DNA from: Neobacillus sp. PS3-12
GTDB lineage: Bacteria > Bacillota > Bacilli > Bacillales > Cytobacillaceae
DNA: 64,000 bases
NCBI RefSeq assembly: GCF_030915385.1
Contig: NZ_CP133268.1
Location: 3,198,001-3,262,000, forward strand
Reading direction: 5' to 3'
Numbering within the stretch: position 1 is the first letter of the stretch; each line of letters begins with the position of its first letter. The position numbers were made by a program, and so were the translations under genes. Below the pieces are notes generated by a model. It was not told the DNA's origin and searched no databases. It saw only the letters and a program-made list of their open reading frames with translations. This document shows positions 20,890 through 28,923 of this stretch, one piece after another.

Positions 20890-22002
20890 ATGGCAGAATT
20901 GAAATTAGAACACATTTATAAACTCTATGATAATAAAGTAACAGCAGTAGAAGATTTCAACTTAAAAATAGATGATAAAGAGTTTATCGTATTCGTCGGA
21001 CCTTCTGGATGCGGAAAATCAACAACACTAAGGATGATTGCCGGTCTTGAAGAAATCTCTAAAGGTGATTTTTATATTGATGGAAAAAGAGTTAACGATG
21101 TTGCACCAAAAGACCGTGATATCGCCATGGTTTTCCAAAACTATGCTTTATACCCACATATGTCTGTATACGATAACATGGCATTTGGATTAAAGCTGCG
21201 CAAATTTCCAAAAGATGAAATTGACCGCAGGGTTAAAGAAGCAGCAAAAATCCTTGGCCTTGAGACCTATTTAAACAGAAAACCTAAGGCACTTTCAGGT
21301 GGGCAGAGACAGCGTGTTGCTTTAGGACGTGCTATAGTCCGTGATGCGAAGGTATTCTTAATGGATGAGCCTCTTTCTAACTTAGATGCAAAGCTTCGTG
21401 TAGCTATGCGTGCTGAGATTGCAAAGCTTCACCGCCGATTACAGACAACGACAATCTATGTTACCCACGACCAAACGGAAGCAATGACAATGGCTACTCG
21501 TTTAGTTGTAATGAAAGATGGTATTGTTCAGCAGATTGGTGTACCTAAAGAAGTATATGAAAAACCAGAAAATATTTTTGTTGGAGGGTTTATCGGTTCA
21601 CCAGCTATGAACTTTTTTAACGGCAAACTTGAAGATGGCAAATTTACAATTGGAAACAAATCGATTTCAGTTCCTGAAGTGAAAATGAAATATCTTCGTT
21701 CCCAAGGATATGTAGGGAAGGAAATTGTAATGGGTGTACGTCCTGAGGATATTCATGATGAACCCGTGTTTATTGAATCATCTGTAGGCACAAAGATTTC
21801 AGTCCAAATTGATGTATCTGAATTATTAGGTGCTGAAACCATGGTCTATTCAAGTATTGACGGTCAAGATTTTGTCGCACGCCTTGATTCTCGTACCAAT
21901 ATAACGCCAGGAGAAAAAATTGTGGTTGCTTTTGATATGAATAAATCACATTTCTTTGATACCGAAACACAAATAAGGATCCGCCCTGCAAATGATAAAT
22001 AA
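20890..22002 (+). CDS. msmX: MsmX-like multi-sugar ABC importer ATPase
   Basis: 370 residues. The ATPase domain has Walker A GPSGCGKST, signature LSGGQRQR, Walker B FLMDEPLSNLDAKLR and the switch His in YVTHDQTEA. A C-terminal regulatory OB-like domain (about 240-370) includes MGVRPEDIHD. The sequence is very like MsmX, which energises several CUT1 sugar importers in Bacillus. Since the fructan permease operon lacks an ATPase, this protein is the obvious candidate to drive it. It has its own ribosome site (AGGGAGG) 55 bp after the exporter gene. Confidence 0.9.
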   Translation: MAELKLEHIYKLYDNKVTAVEDFNLKIDDKEFIVFVGPSGCGKSTTLRMIAGLEEISKGDFYIDGKRVNDVAPKDRDIAMVFQNYALYPHMSVYDNMAFGLKLRKFPKDEIDRRVKEAAKILGLETYLNRKPKALSGGQRQRVALGRAIVRDAKVFLMDEPLSNLDAKLRVAMRAEIAKLHRRLQTTTIYVTHDQTEAMTMATRLVVMKDGIVQQIGVPKEVYEKPENIFVGGFIGSPAMNFFNGKLEDGKFTIGNKSISVPEVKMKYLRSQGYVGKEIVMGVRPEDIHDEPVFIESSVGTKISVQIDVSELLGAETMVYSSIDGQDFVARLDSRTNITPGEKIVVAFDMNKSHFFDTETQIRIRPANDK

Positions 22003-22206
22003 TTCAATTTTTTATTGAATAGGAGGGAAGATTGCTAGAATTAACATCCCGACCTAGCAGTTAAACAACGGGAGAAACACCGGAAATAAAAAGTAACTCA
22101 ATGATTTTAAGAGTAACTATATTCTTTATTTGTAGTTTCATATCAGAGGACAAAGCCACAATCGAGTTGATACATATAATTTAACTATACTTGGAGGGAC
22201 GTTATT

Positions 22207-23109
22207 GTGAGAGTAAATTTACAGGACAATTTCTCAATATCAAAATTAGTTATCGGATGTATGCGATTGAATGATTGGAATTTAAATGTTAAACAAAGAA
22301 TTGAATTTGTTGAATGGTGTATAAAACAAGGAATTACAACCTTTGACCATGCAGACATTTACGGTGGCAATCATCGTAACGAAGAACTATTCGGAGAAGT
22401 TCTTCAAATGAAACCTCAATTGAGAGAAAAAATAGAAATTATTACAAAGTGTTCTATATGCGTTCCTAATGATGCAAATCCAAATATAAAAACGAGATTT
22501 TTCAATTCAGATAGCAAGTACATTATAAAACAAGTAAATAAATCAATAGAAAAACTAAAGTGTGACTATATTGATTTACTCCTCATTCATATGCACGACT
22601 TACTGGTTAATCCGAAAGAATTAAATGATACTCTGAATCAATTGATAGAGGAAGGAAAGGTTAAATACTTTGGATTATCAAACCATAATCCCTTGGAATT
22701 CGATACACTACAAAAATATACGGATGTAAAATTTGTTACTCATCAATTCATGTTGCATCCTTTGGGAATTGAAAATTATAAGAATGGAACCATGACCCAT
22801 TGCTTAAAGGAGGGAATTCATCCGATGTTTTGGTCACCATTAGCAGGGGGGAGAATTTTTAATCCTACTAATGCCTTTGAAGAAAACATGAAAAATGTAT
22901 TAGAAGGTATTAAGCAAGAACTTCACTTAAGGGAAGTTGATGAAGTGATATATAAGTGGCTTTTAAAACATTCTTCAGATCCTGTTATTGTATTAGGGAC
23001 TGGAAATAGAGATCGCATAAAGCGAGCTTTACATTCACTACAGGGTGTGCAAATGACAAGAGAACAATGGTATAAAATCATAACAGAAGCAGGCTATAAA
23101 TTATGGTAA
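22207..23109 (+). CDS. aldo/keto reductase, YdhF-like
   Basis: 300 residues starting at GTG behind TTGGAGGGA. The catalytic tetrad of the family can be placed: Asp and Tyr in FDHADIYGG, Lys in IITKCSI and His in LLLIHMHD. The C-terminal VIVLGTGNRDRIKRAL is the NADPH-binding signature. It would reduce aldehydes or ketones with NADPH in the cytoplasm. It stands alone on this strand; the substrate is unknown. Confidence 0.87.
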   Translation: MRVNLQDNFSISKLVIGCMRLNDWNLNVKQRIEFVEWCIKQGITTFDHADIYGGNHRNEELFGEVLQMKPQLREKIEIITKCSICVPNDANPNIKTRFFNSDSKYIIKQVNKSIEKLKCDYIDLLLIHMHDLLVNPKELNDTLNQLIEEGKVKYFGLSNHNPLEFDTLQKYTDVKFVTHQFMLHPLGIENYKNGTMTHCLKEGIHPMFWSPLAGGRIFNPTNAFEENMKNVLEGIKQELHLREVDEVIYKWLLKHSSDPVIVLGTGNRDRIKRALHSLQGVQMTREQWYKIITEAGYKLW

Positions 23110-23176
23110 GTTAACTTCAAAAAATATTAATCAGGTTAAAAGAAAGTGGGATTGTATCCGAAGGTTAAAGAGATAA

Positions 23177-23215
23177 TTATTTTCACAATCTGTATCCTCA
23201 GGGGATGGATAATGG
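23177..23215 (+). repeat. remnant matching the 3' end of the ABC exporter gene
   Basis: TTTCACAATCTGTATCCTCA followed by GGGGATGGATAATGGA resembles the end of the exporter gene at about 20806-20842 (TTTCACAATTTATATCCTCA, GCGGTTGGATGATATGGA). It suggests a past duplication of that region with the aldo/keto reductase gene between the copies. Confidence 0.4.
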
Positions 23216-23361
23216 ATAAAGTGTCGTATTTTACCTGTAATTTATATTTGTTGGACAGTTAACTAAAATAAATAATATCTATTTTTAATGGGAATTAGCT
23301 GTTATATGAAAGGTTAGAAGAATAATAGTTTTATATAAATTAATTATTAGGAGGAATAATC

Positions 23362-24219
23362 ATGGGACTTGTTTCAATTAAGGAAATGCTAAATAAGGCA
23401 TTAAAGGAAGGATATGCAGTTGGGCAGTTTAATATCAATAACCTCGAATGGACACAAGCTATCTTAGCAGCTGCTGAGCAAGAGAAGTCACCAGTGATTC
23501 TTGGCGTTTCCGAAGGAGCAGCTCGTCATATGGGAGGATTTAAGGTAGTAACAGCCATGGTAAAAGCACTTATGGAGGAAATGACTATTTCAGTACCAGT
23601 TGCGATTCATTTGGACCATGGCTCCAGCTTTGTAAAGTGTAAGGATGCAATTGATGCTGGATTTACATCGGTTATGATTGACGCATCCCATCATGCATTT
23701 GAAGAAAATGTGAAAATAACAAGACAAGTCGTTCAATATGCACATGACCGAGGTATTTCTGTAGAAGCTGAGTTGGGAACCGTTGGCGGGCAAGAGGACG
23801 ATGTTATAGCCGATGGTGTTATCTATGCAGATCCGAATGAATGTCTGGAGCTAGTTAACCTTTCAGGTATTGACTGTTTGGCTCCAGCATTAGGCTCTGT
23901 TCATGGTCCTTATAAAGGGGAACCAAACTTAGGCTTCAGAGAAATGGAACAGATTTGTAAAACGATTGAGCTGCCATTAGTCTTACATGGTGGTACGGGC
24001 ATTCCTACTGATCAAATCAAAAAATCCATCTCATTAGGAACAGCAAAAATAAATGTAAATACAGAAAATCAAATTGCGTTTACAAGCGCTGTTCGAGAAG
24101 TGCTAAATACAAATCCCGATGTATACGACCCTCGGAAATACATGGGTCCAGGGCGTGAAGCAATTAAAGAAACCGTTATTGGGAAAATACGTGAGTTTGG
24201 TTCCTCAGGTGTTAGATGA
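23362..24219 (+). CDS. fbaA: class II fructose-bisphosphate aldolase, FbaA-like
   Basis: 285 residues, the length of Bacillus FbaA. Metal and substrate motifs are visible: [45 protein letters not shown] and INVNTENQ. It cleaves fructose 1,6-bisphosphate into two triose phosphates in the cytoplasm. The housekeeping fbaA of Bacillus lies in another context (beside spo0F), so this is probably a second copy, perhaps serving fructose catabolism from the locus upstream. A good AGGAGG lies before the start. A GXWXG gene follows directly. Confidence 0.87.
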   Translation: MGLVSIKEMLNKALKEGYAVGQFNINNLEWTQAILAAAEQEKSPVILGVSEGAARHMGGFKVVTAMVKALMEEMTISVPVAIHLDHGSSFVKCKDAIDAGFTSVMIDASHHAFEENVKITRQVVQYAHDRGISVEAELGTVGGQEDDVIADGVIYADPNECLELVNLSGIDCLAPALGSVHGPYKGEPNLGFREMEQICKTIELPLVLHGGTGIPTDQIKKSISLGTAKINVNTENQIAFTSAVREVLNTNPDVYDPRKYMGPGREAIKETVIGKIREFGSSGVR

Positions 24220-24220
24220 A

Positions 24221-24748
24221 ATGCTTAAAAGAAAAGTTTCACAAAATGAAGCTTTTGAATTCTTTGATCATTTAGAAGGTGTCGAGCCACAGGAAATATG
24301 GGGATTATGGAAAGGTGATGAACTACAAACTGGACATCCACTTGAAGGTTTACTAAAGACTGCAAATTGGTATGGAAAAAAGTTTATAGATGAAGAACAC
24401 GTCCACCCTCTCCTTTGTGAAAGAGAAAACGGCAATTTATTTTCAGTGAATCCTGGAATGATTCCAATAGCTATACCCCTGACTAAGGTGCCAAAGAATA
24501 TTTTATCCGTATCTTTGAAGGTCTTTCGTCCTCTTATCAAGACCAATAAAAGTTCTGCAAGATTACGTAAGGTGGAATTTAGAGGCAAAATAAGTTCAGC
24601 TATGATCTATGATCAAAAGGGAATCATTGATATATTTAGGAAAGTGAATGAAAATACATTATTGGGAATTATGGATATTAAAAACATACCTACTGATAAA
24701 TGTTATTTCTTTGTATTAAAAAGAGTAAAAGAAGATATACCTCTTTAA
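24221..24748 (+). CDS. GXWXG/DUF4334 domain protein
   Basis: 175 residues from the ATG at 24221, one base past the aldolase stop, so translation is probably coupled. The motif EIWGLWKGDELQTGHPLEGLL is the GXWXG part, and the C-terminal half (VEFRGKISSAMIYDQKGIIDIFRKV) fits DUF4334. The frame is open upstream into the aldolase gene, but that part matches nothing and is the shadow of the aldolase. The function of the family is not known to me; it is a cytoplasmic protein without membrane segments. Confidence 0.75.
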   Translation: MLKRKVSQNEAFEFFDHLEGVEPQEIWGLWKGDELQTGHPLEGLLKTANWYGKKFIDEEHVHPLLCERENGNLFSVNPGMIPIAIPLTKVPKNILSVSLKVFRPLIKTNKSSARLRKVEFRGKISSAMIYDQKGIIDIFRKVNENTLLGIMDIKNIPTDKCYFFVLKRVKEDIPL

Positions 24749-24902
24749 ACAAATAGTAATTTGTTCAATTAGCTGCTCTACACCATGTGAAGCGGTTAAA
24801 ATAAAATCCACTTAAAGTAGGTGTGGCAGGTTACTTCAACCCTTATCCCAATCCGTTTATTAAAGAGGTCAGCTGTCATTGTCCGGGGGCTGCCTGCTTG
24901 GG

Positions 24903-24947
24903 GCCAATATATTAGTAAAAAATAAATATTATCAAAGTAAAGTATTT
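24903..24947. repeat. dispersed intergenic repeat, copy C
   Basis: CCAATATATTAGTAAAAAAT and TATTATCAAAGTAAAG align with the cores near 671 and 5203. As in those copies a terminator hairpin follows. Confidence 0.4.
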
Positions 24948-24980
24948 AAGAGCAAATCGATGGATTGCTCTTTTTTTTGT
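24948..24980 (+). terminator. rho-independent terminator after DUF4334 gene
   Basis: AAGAGCAA (24948-24955) pairs with TTGCTCTT (24965-24972), followed by a tract of T residues. Confidence 0.8.
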
Positions 24981-25064
24981 CACAAAAGTGTCGTTTTGCA
25001 TTAATAATATACGTCATTATACCTATTACACATTGAATATATTTTAATCGGAGGTGTCAACTGT

Positions 25065-25199
25065 ATGGAAAAAGCCCGAAATAAAAAAATGGAAAAAGAA
25101 GATGAAAGTCTAAAAGGCGCTTTAACATCTGTTATGTTACTTGGATTTTTCCTTATCGGATCGTGGTTGAGTATTTATCTTTTGTTTTTATCTAGATAA
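25065..25199 (+). CDS. cytochrome c oxidase subunit IIa (ba3-type), 44 residues
   Basis: A short gene with GGAGGTG 11 bp before ATG. It encodes a charged N-terminus (MEKARNKKMEKEDESLKGAL) followed by one hydrophobic helix (SVMLLGFFLIGSWLSIYLLF). Position directly before subunit II and the single-helix design match the subunit IIa of Thermus-type ba3 oxidases, which supplies the helix missing from the one-helix subunit II. The stop is 14 bp before the next start, so the three oxidase genes are one operon. Confidence 0.8.
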   Translation: MEKARNKKMEKEDESLKGALTSVMLLGFFLIGSWLSIYLLFLSR

Positions 25200-25213
25200 G
25201 GGGTGGTAGATTG

Positions 25214-25705
25214 ATGCATATTCATAAATATGAAAGGATCTGGCTTACTTTCGGAATAGCGATGCTTATCGTCTTTTTAACTATTGTTGGGGTGAATGCC
25301 TTTATGATGGGGCGAAATCCTCCCAGCGGTTTGAATGAAATTGATCCGGATCATGTGCGGGAAACAGTCCCTTTTAATCATCCAGGCTTGCATAAGATTG
25401 GAGATAATCGCTATGAGCTAGATATCGTTTCTTCTGCTTTCAGCTATGACGTCGGAACTTCTGACAAAGTGATAAAAATCCCCAAAGGGGCAACTGTTAC
25501 TTTCAGGGCGGCAACGACGGATGTGATTCATGGACTGTCACTTGCAGGTACAAACGTCAATATGATGGTGGAGCCCGGCTATATCAGTGATTTGACCGTT
25601 AAACTTAAAAATGCAGGCACGTTTACCATGGTTTGTAATGAGTATTGTGGTTCCGGTCATCAAATGATGTATGCGACAGTGGAGGTAGTGGATAATGGAA
25701 AATAA
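25214..25705 (+). CDS. cytochrome c oxidase subunit II, ba3-type
   Basis: 163 residues with one N-terminal membrane helix (about 10-32) and an extracytoplasmic cupredoxin domain. The CuA site is visible: His in DVIHGLSL, and the two Cys, His and Met in MVCNEYCGSGHQMM. This form with a single helix and EYCGSGHQMM is typical of ba3 oxidases. The domain accepts electrons from cytochrome c outside the membrane. The ATG at 25214 is preferred to the adjacent TTG at 25211. It overlaps the subunit I gene by 11 bp. Confidence 0.92.
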   Translation: MHIHKYERIWLTFGIAMLIVFLTIVGVNAFMMGRNPPSGLNEIDPDHVRETVPFNHPGLHKIGDNRYELDIVSSAFSYDVGTSDKVIKIPKGATVTFRAATTDVIHGLSLAGTNVNMMVEPGYISDLTVKLKNAGTFTMVCNEYCGSGHQMMYATVEVVDNGK

Positions 25706-27326
25706 AAAAGATGCAAGATTGACATTGGCCCATATTTATGTAGCTTTTGCGGCCCTTTTACTAGGTGGTTTTTCCGGTCTGCTCCAAACATTGGTCCGCT
25801 CAGGGGAATTCAACCTTCCTGCCGGAATCGGTTATTATCAGCTGTTGACAGTCCATGGAGTTCTTCTCGCTCTTGTGTTGACCACATTCTTTATCGTCGG
25901 ATTCCTATTTGCCTGTATGAGCATGACAAGCGGAGCATTCACTCATGGCGGAAGAACGGCAGGATGGATCGGATTTTGGGTGATGACGGTCGGGACCGTG
26001 ATGACATCTGCTGCTATTCTGACTGGTCAGGCATCCGTGTTGTATACCTTTTATGCCCCAATGAAGGCTCATCCCACTTTTTATATAGGGCTTGCGCTCG
26101 TCGTCGTCGGCAGTTGGATAAGCGGATTCGCCATGTTTTTCCATTATGCAAAGTGGAAGAAAAACAACAAAGGGCAAACACCCCATATCATGAGCTTTAT
26201 GTCCGTAATCACGATGTCGTTATGGCTTATTTGTACATTGGGGGTTGCCGCAACCGTTCTAGTTCAGTTCATTCCATGGTCTTTGGGATGGAACGAACGG
26301 ATCGATGTGCTAGTCAGCCGCACGCTTTTCTGGTATTTTGGCCACCCGCTTGTTTATTTTTGGCTTCTACCTGCCTATATCGTCTGGTATGTTAATATTC
26401 CTAAAATCATTGGCGGAAAGATTTTTTCTGATTCGTTGGCACGTCTTGCTTTTATCCTGTTTTTGATCTTTTCTATCCCTGTTGGATTTCACCACCAATT
26501 GACGGAACCAGGGATTGATGAAAAATGGAAGTTTTTTCAGGTTATCCTCACGTTTATGGTGGTAATCCCATCCCTTATAACTGCCTTTGCAATGTTTGCC
26601 ACCTTTGAATTAGCCGGAAGGAGAAAAGGGTTTAAGGGTTTGTTTGGTTGGTATAAAGCTTTGCCATGGGGGGATGTTCGCTTCTTGGCTCCTTTTGTCG
26701 GGATGCTTTCGTTTATCCCAGGTGGAGCAGGCGGGCTCATCAACGCTTCCAACCAGATGGACCAGGTCGTTCACAATACGATATGGATAACAGGTCACTT
26801 CCATTTGACAATCGCAACAACGGTCCTCTTGACATTCTTTGGAATTTGTTATTGGCTAATCCCCTCCATCACAGGAAGGGTATTGACAAAGGAAATCAAT
26901 CGTTTGGGAATAATCCAAACGGTTCTATGGGGTCTTGGAATGATCATCATGTCCGGTTCCATGCACCTGGAAGGGCTGCTGGGAGCACCTAGACGATCTG
27001 CTTATTCCACTTATAACGGAAGCGACCAGGTAATGAGTTGGATTCCTTATCAGATCGCACAAGCTGTCGGCGGAACCATCCTTTTTATTGGGATTATCTT
27101 GATCATCTATATCATCATTCATATGCTGTTCCTTGCGCCAAAGGGTAAGACTGAATTCCCGATCGGGGAGCCTGAAGAGAATGCCGGTATAACTCCAAGA
27201 ATCTTTGAGAATTGGTGGCTGTGGATCGGGATCGTTGTTGCATTGATTCTCATCGCTTATGCCTTGCCATTTTCTCATATGCTCCAACACGGTCCCATGG
27301 GAAGTAAAGGGTTTAAAACTTACTAA
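25695..27326 (+). CDS. cytochrome c oxidase subunit I, ba3-type
   Basis: 543 residues with about 12-13 membrane helices. Heme and CuB ligands can be placed: His in LTVHGVLLAL, His-Pro and Tyr in WYFGHPLVYFWLLPAY, the His pair in GFHHQL and the two His in TGHFHLTIAT. It reduces oxygen to water at the heme-CuB centre and pumps protons. The gene and its neighbours use more G and C than the genes on either side, suggesting acquisition from another source. The gene runs in one operon with subunits IIa and II. Confidence 0.94.
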   Translation: MENKKDARLTLAHIYVAFAALLLGGFSGLLQTLVRSGEFNLPAGIGYYQLLTVHGVLLALVLTTFFIVGFLFACMSMTSGAFTHGGRTAGWIGFWVMTVGTVMTSAAILTGQASVLYTFYAPMKAHPTFYIGLALVVVGSWISGFAMFFHYAKWKKNNKGQTPHIMSFMSVITMSLWLICTLGVAATVLVQFIPWSLGWNERIDVLVSRTLFWYFGHPLVYFWLLPAYIVWYVNIPKIIGGKIFSDSLARLAFILFLIFSIPVGFHHQLTEPGIDEKWKFFQVILTFMVVIPSLITAFAMFATFELAGRRKGFKGLFGWYKALPWGDVRFLAPFVGMLSFIPGGAGGLINASNQMDQVVHNTIWITGHFHLTIATTVLLTFFGICYWLIPSITGRVLTKEINRLGIIQTVLWGLGMIIMSGSMHLEGLLGAPRRSAYSTYNGSDQVMSWIPYQIAQAVGGTILFIGIILIIYIIIHMLFLAPKGKTEFPIGEPEENAGITPRIFENWWLWIGIVVALILIAYALPFSHMLQHGPMGSKGFKTY

Positions 27327-27470
27327 AAACAAAGTTTTACAAAGTTATAGATTATTTCTAAATGGCGGGTAAAAACCTCTTGGTAACATAAATGTAACAC
27401 AATTCTAAGGGAGAATTAAAAAAGCACTGATACAATGAAGCGAAGTTCGGTAAAAGGGAGTGATAAATGA

Positions 27471-28145
27471 GTGAATCAGGAAAAAAATATTTCAGTGAAA
27501 TTTTTACTTTTTGTCGTGGCTTCCGTCATTGCATTCACACTTGTCGGTTTGCTAATCCTTGGGCATAATCCGAATGTTCAAAACCAAAGATATTGGATCA
27601 TTAGCCGATCATCCGCCATTGTTTCCTACATCGTCTTGACTTTCGTGATTATACTCGGGAACCTGCTCAGTAACCCAAGGAATAAGGATAGATGGAAACT
27701 GTCGAAATATCTATTGCCATGGCACCAAGCATTGATAGCTGCAACTTATACGTTAGTTGCCATGCACCTCATCTTTACAGTGATTGACCCAAAATCCGGG
27801 GTAACCTTCAAACAAATGTGGTTCCCAATACATGCCGCGGTACATCCCTATCCATATTTGGCAGGGACGATTGGACTTTATTTCCTTATCCTGATTGGGT
27901 TCACCGCTTCCATCAGGAAGCACTTTAAACAATGGATTGATATTCACCGGATTTCTATCGTCATTTGGTTTTTGGTTACCTTTCATGGATTCTTTGGTGG
28001 ATCCGACACACTAGCGTTCACGGCAATGTATGGGTTGTCGACGTTACTTACTTTTGGTACGTTCTTTTACCGTCACTGGGCAATAAAGAAACAGCCAAAA
28101 AAGAGAATGACAGCTCCGTTAAAACAAAAAAATACCGCTGTTTAA
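27471..28145 (+). CDS. ferric-reductase-like transmembrane heme protein
   Basis: 224 residues with about six helices. Paired histidines on helices (LPWHQALIAATYTLVAMHLI, and IDIHRISIVIWFLVTFHGFF) match the b-heme ligands of the ferric reductase-like transmembrane domain. There is no FAD/NADPH domain, so it would pass electrons across the membrane between separate partners. The GTG start lies after GGGAGTGA. It sits between the oxidase operon and the convergent ApbE cluster, so a redox role linked to either is plausible but not shown. Confidence 0.75.
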   Translation: MNQEKNISVKFLLFVVASVIAFTLVGLLILGHNPNVQNQRYWIISRSSAIVSYIVLTFVIILGNLLSNPRNKDRWKLSKYLLPWHQALIAATYTLVAMHLIFTVIDPKSGVTFKQMWFPIHAAVHPYPYLAGTIGLYFLILIGFTASIRKHFKQWIDIHRISIVIWFLVTFHGFFGGSDTLAFTAMYGLSTLLTFGTFFYRHWAIKKQPKKRMTAPLKQKNTAV

Positions 28146-28168
28146 ACTTAAACAGCGGTATTTTTTTT
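28131..28168. terminator. bidirectional rho-independent terminator
   Basis: AATACCGCTGTTTAA and its complement form a long stem with runs of A before and T after. It covers the stop codon of the heme-protein gene and ends transcription on both strands. Confidence 0.88.
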
Positions 28169-28172
28169 GTTT

Positions 28173-28637
28173 TCAAGATGCCTTTGTCACCGAATGTACG
28201 GGAGGTGGTGGTGCCGGCGTCGGCTTTGGAGTTACAACGGGAGCGGGAGTTGAAGGCTTAACAGCTGTTGGTGCCTGAGTTGTTGTAGAACTTGTGCTAC
28301 TACTGGTATTCGCTGAACTCGCCGAAGACGAATGAACTGACATCGCAGCAATCTGGTTTTTAATTTGAGCTATTTCTGAATTAAGCGTATTTATTTGTTG
28401 GCTTTTCTGATTTGTATCATTTACTGTTTGATTGTAAGTGAGTTGTAATTGATATAATTTTTGATTATAGTTATTTAATTTTTTGATTAAATGGTTTCGC
28501 TCTTGAATTTTTTGTAAATATGCATTTTTTTGAACATTGGCAGCACTTACCTGGTCCTGGACATTATAAAGGACGCCTGCGTATAACCCCCCAGCACATA
28601 GAGTTCCAATGACAGATTTCTTCCATAATTTATTCAT
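28173..28637 (-). CDS. secreted coiled-coil protein with Pro/Ser/Thr-rich tail
   Basis: 154 residues from the ATG at 28637, chosen because AAGGTGG lies 6-7 bp before it. A signal-like hydrophobic segment (about 7-25) ends near SAANVQK. A predicted coiled coil rich in Gln/Asn/Leu (about 35-100) and a low-complexity tail of Ser, Thr and Pro (PTPAPPPPV) follow. The tail is of the kind that spans the cell wall. No enzyme motif or FMN-binding [DN]xx[ST]GA[ST] motif is present. It overlaps the preceding small gene by 8 bp and lies third after ApbE. Function unknown. Confidence 0.65.
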   Translation of the reverse strand: MNKLWKKSVIGTLCAGGLYAGVLYNVQDQVSAANVQKNAYLQKIQERNHLIKKLNNYNQKLYQLQLTYNQTVNDTNQKSQQINTLNSEIAQIKNQIAAMSVHSSSASSANTSSSTSSTTTQAPTAVKPSTPAPVVTPKPTPAPPPPVHSVTKAS

Positions 28638-28923
28638 TATTTCCACCTTCTTTTTGTAATAATGCATTTTTTTGATCAACTAGGTTGGAGTATTGATGAT
28701 CGATTGCATTCTTCGCTTTTGCTGCTGCCACCAAATTGCTTTGTAGTTTTTGAATTTGTCCTGCCACAGAATTAGCTTGTTTTTGTATTTTTACTTCAGA
28801 AATAGTTGGATAAGTAGTTGGTTGATTGTTTTTCAAATAGGAATGGACTGTTACGTAAGTGCTGACAAAGAAAACAAACGTAAACAATAGTAAAATGGTA
28901 CGTTTTTTAGTCATAAACGACAT
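28630..28923 (-). CDS. small membrane-anchored coiled-coil protein
   Basis: 97 residues from the ATG at 28923 (GAGAGGGGAA upstream); ATG at 28914 is an alternative. One N-terminal helix (TILLLFTFVFFVSTYVTV) anchors an outward-facing region with a probable coiled coil (IQKLQSNLVAAAKAKNAIDH). It resembles the next gene in plan and probably derives from the same ancestor or binds it. Its start overlaps the end of apbE by 17 bp, so the three genes are one operon. No family recognised. Confidence 0.65.
   Translation of the reverse strand: MSFMTKKRTILLLFTFVFFVSTYVTVHSYLKNNQPTTYPTISEVKIQKQANSVAGQIQKLQSNLVAAAKAKNAIDHQYSNLVDQKNALLQKEGGNNE

Larger units (their letters stand above)
24749..25064. other. 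316-bp intergenic region with repeat and terminator
   Basis: Contains repeat copy C and a terminator. The last 60 bp hold the ribosome site (GGAGGTG) of the oxidase operon. No further ORF is seen. Confidence 0.6.

Noticed and set aside
24119..24220. Upstream extension of the DUF4334 protein into the aldolase gene
   Set aside because: Those codons are the shadow of a conserved aldolase C-terminus, and the family begins about where the ATG at 24221 lies.
25964..26395. 143-codon ORF inside the oxidase subunit I gene, another frame
   Set aside because: It is fully inside a gene with all heme and copper ligands in the main frame; GC-rich coding DNA makes such shadow frames common.
26925..27332. 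135-codon ORF on the minus strand in the oxidase gene
   Set aside because: Antisense shadow of subunit I without ribosome site.
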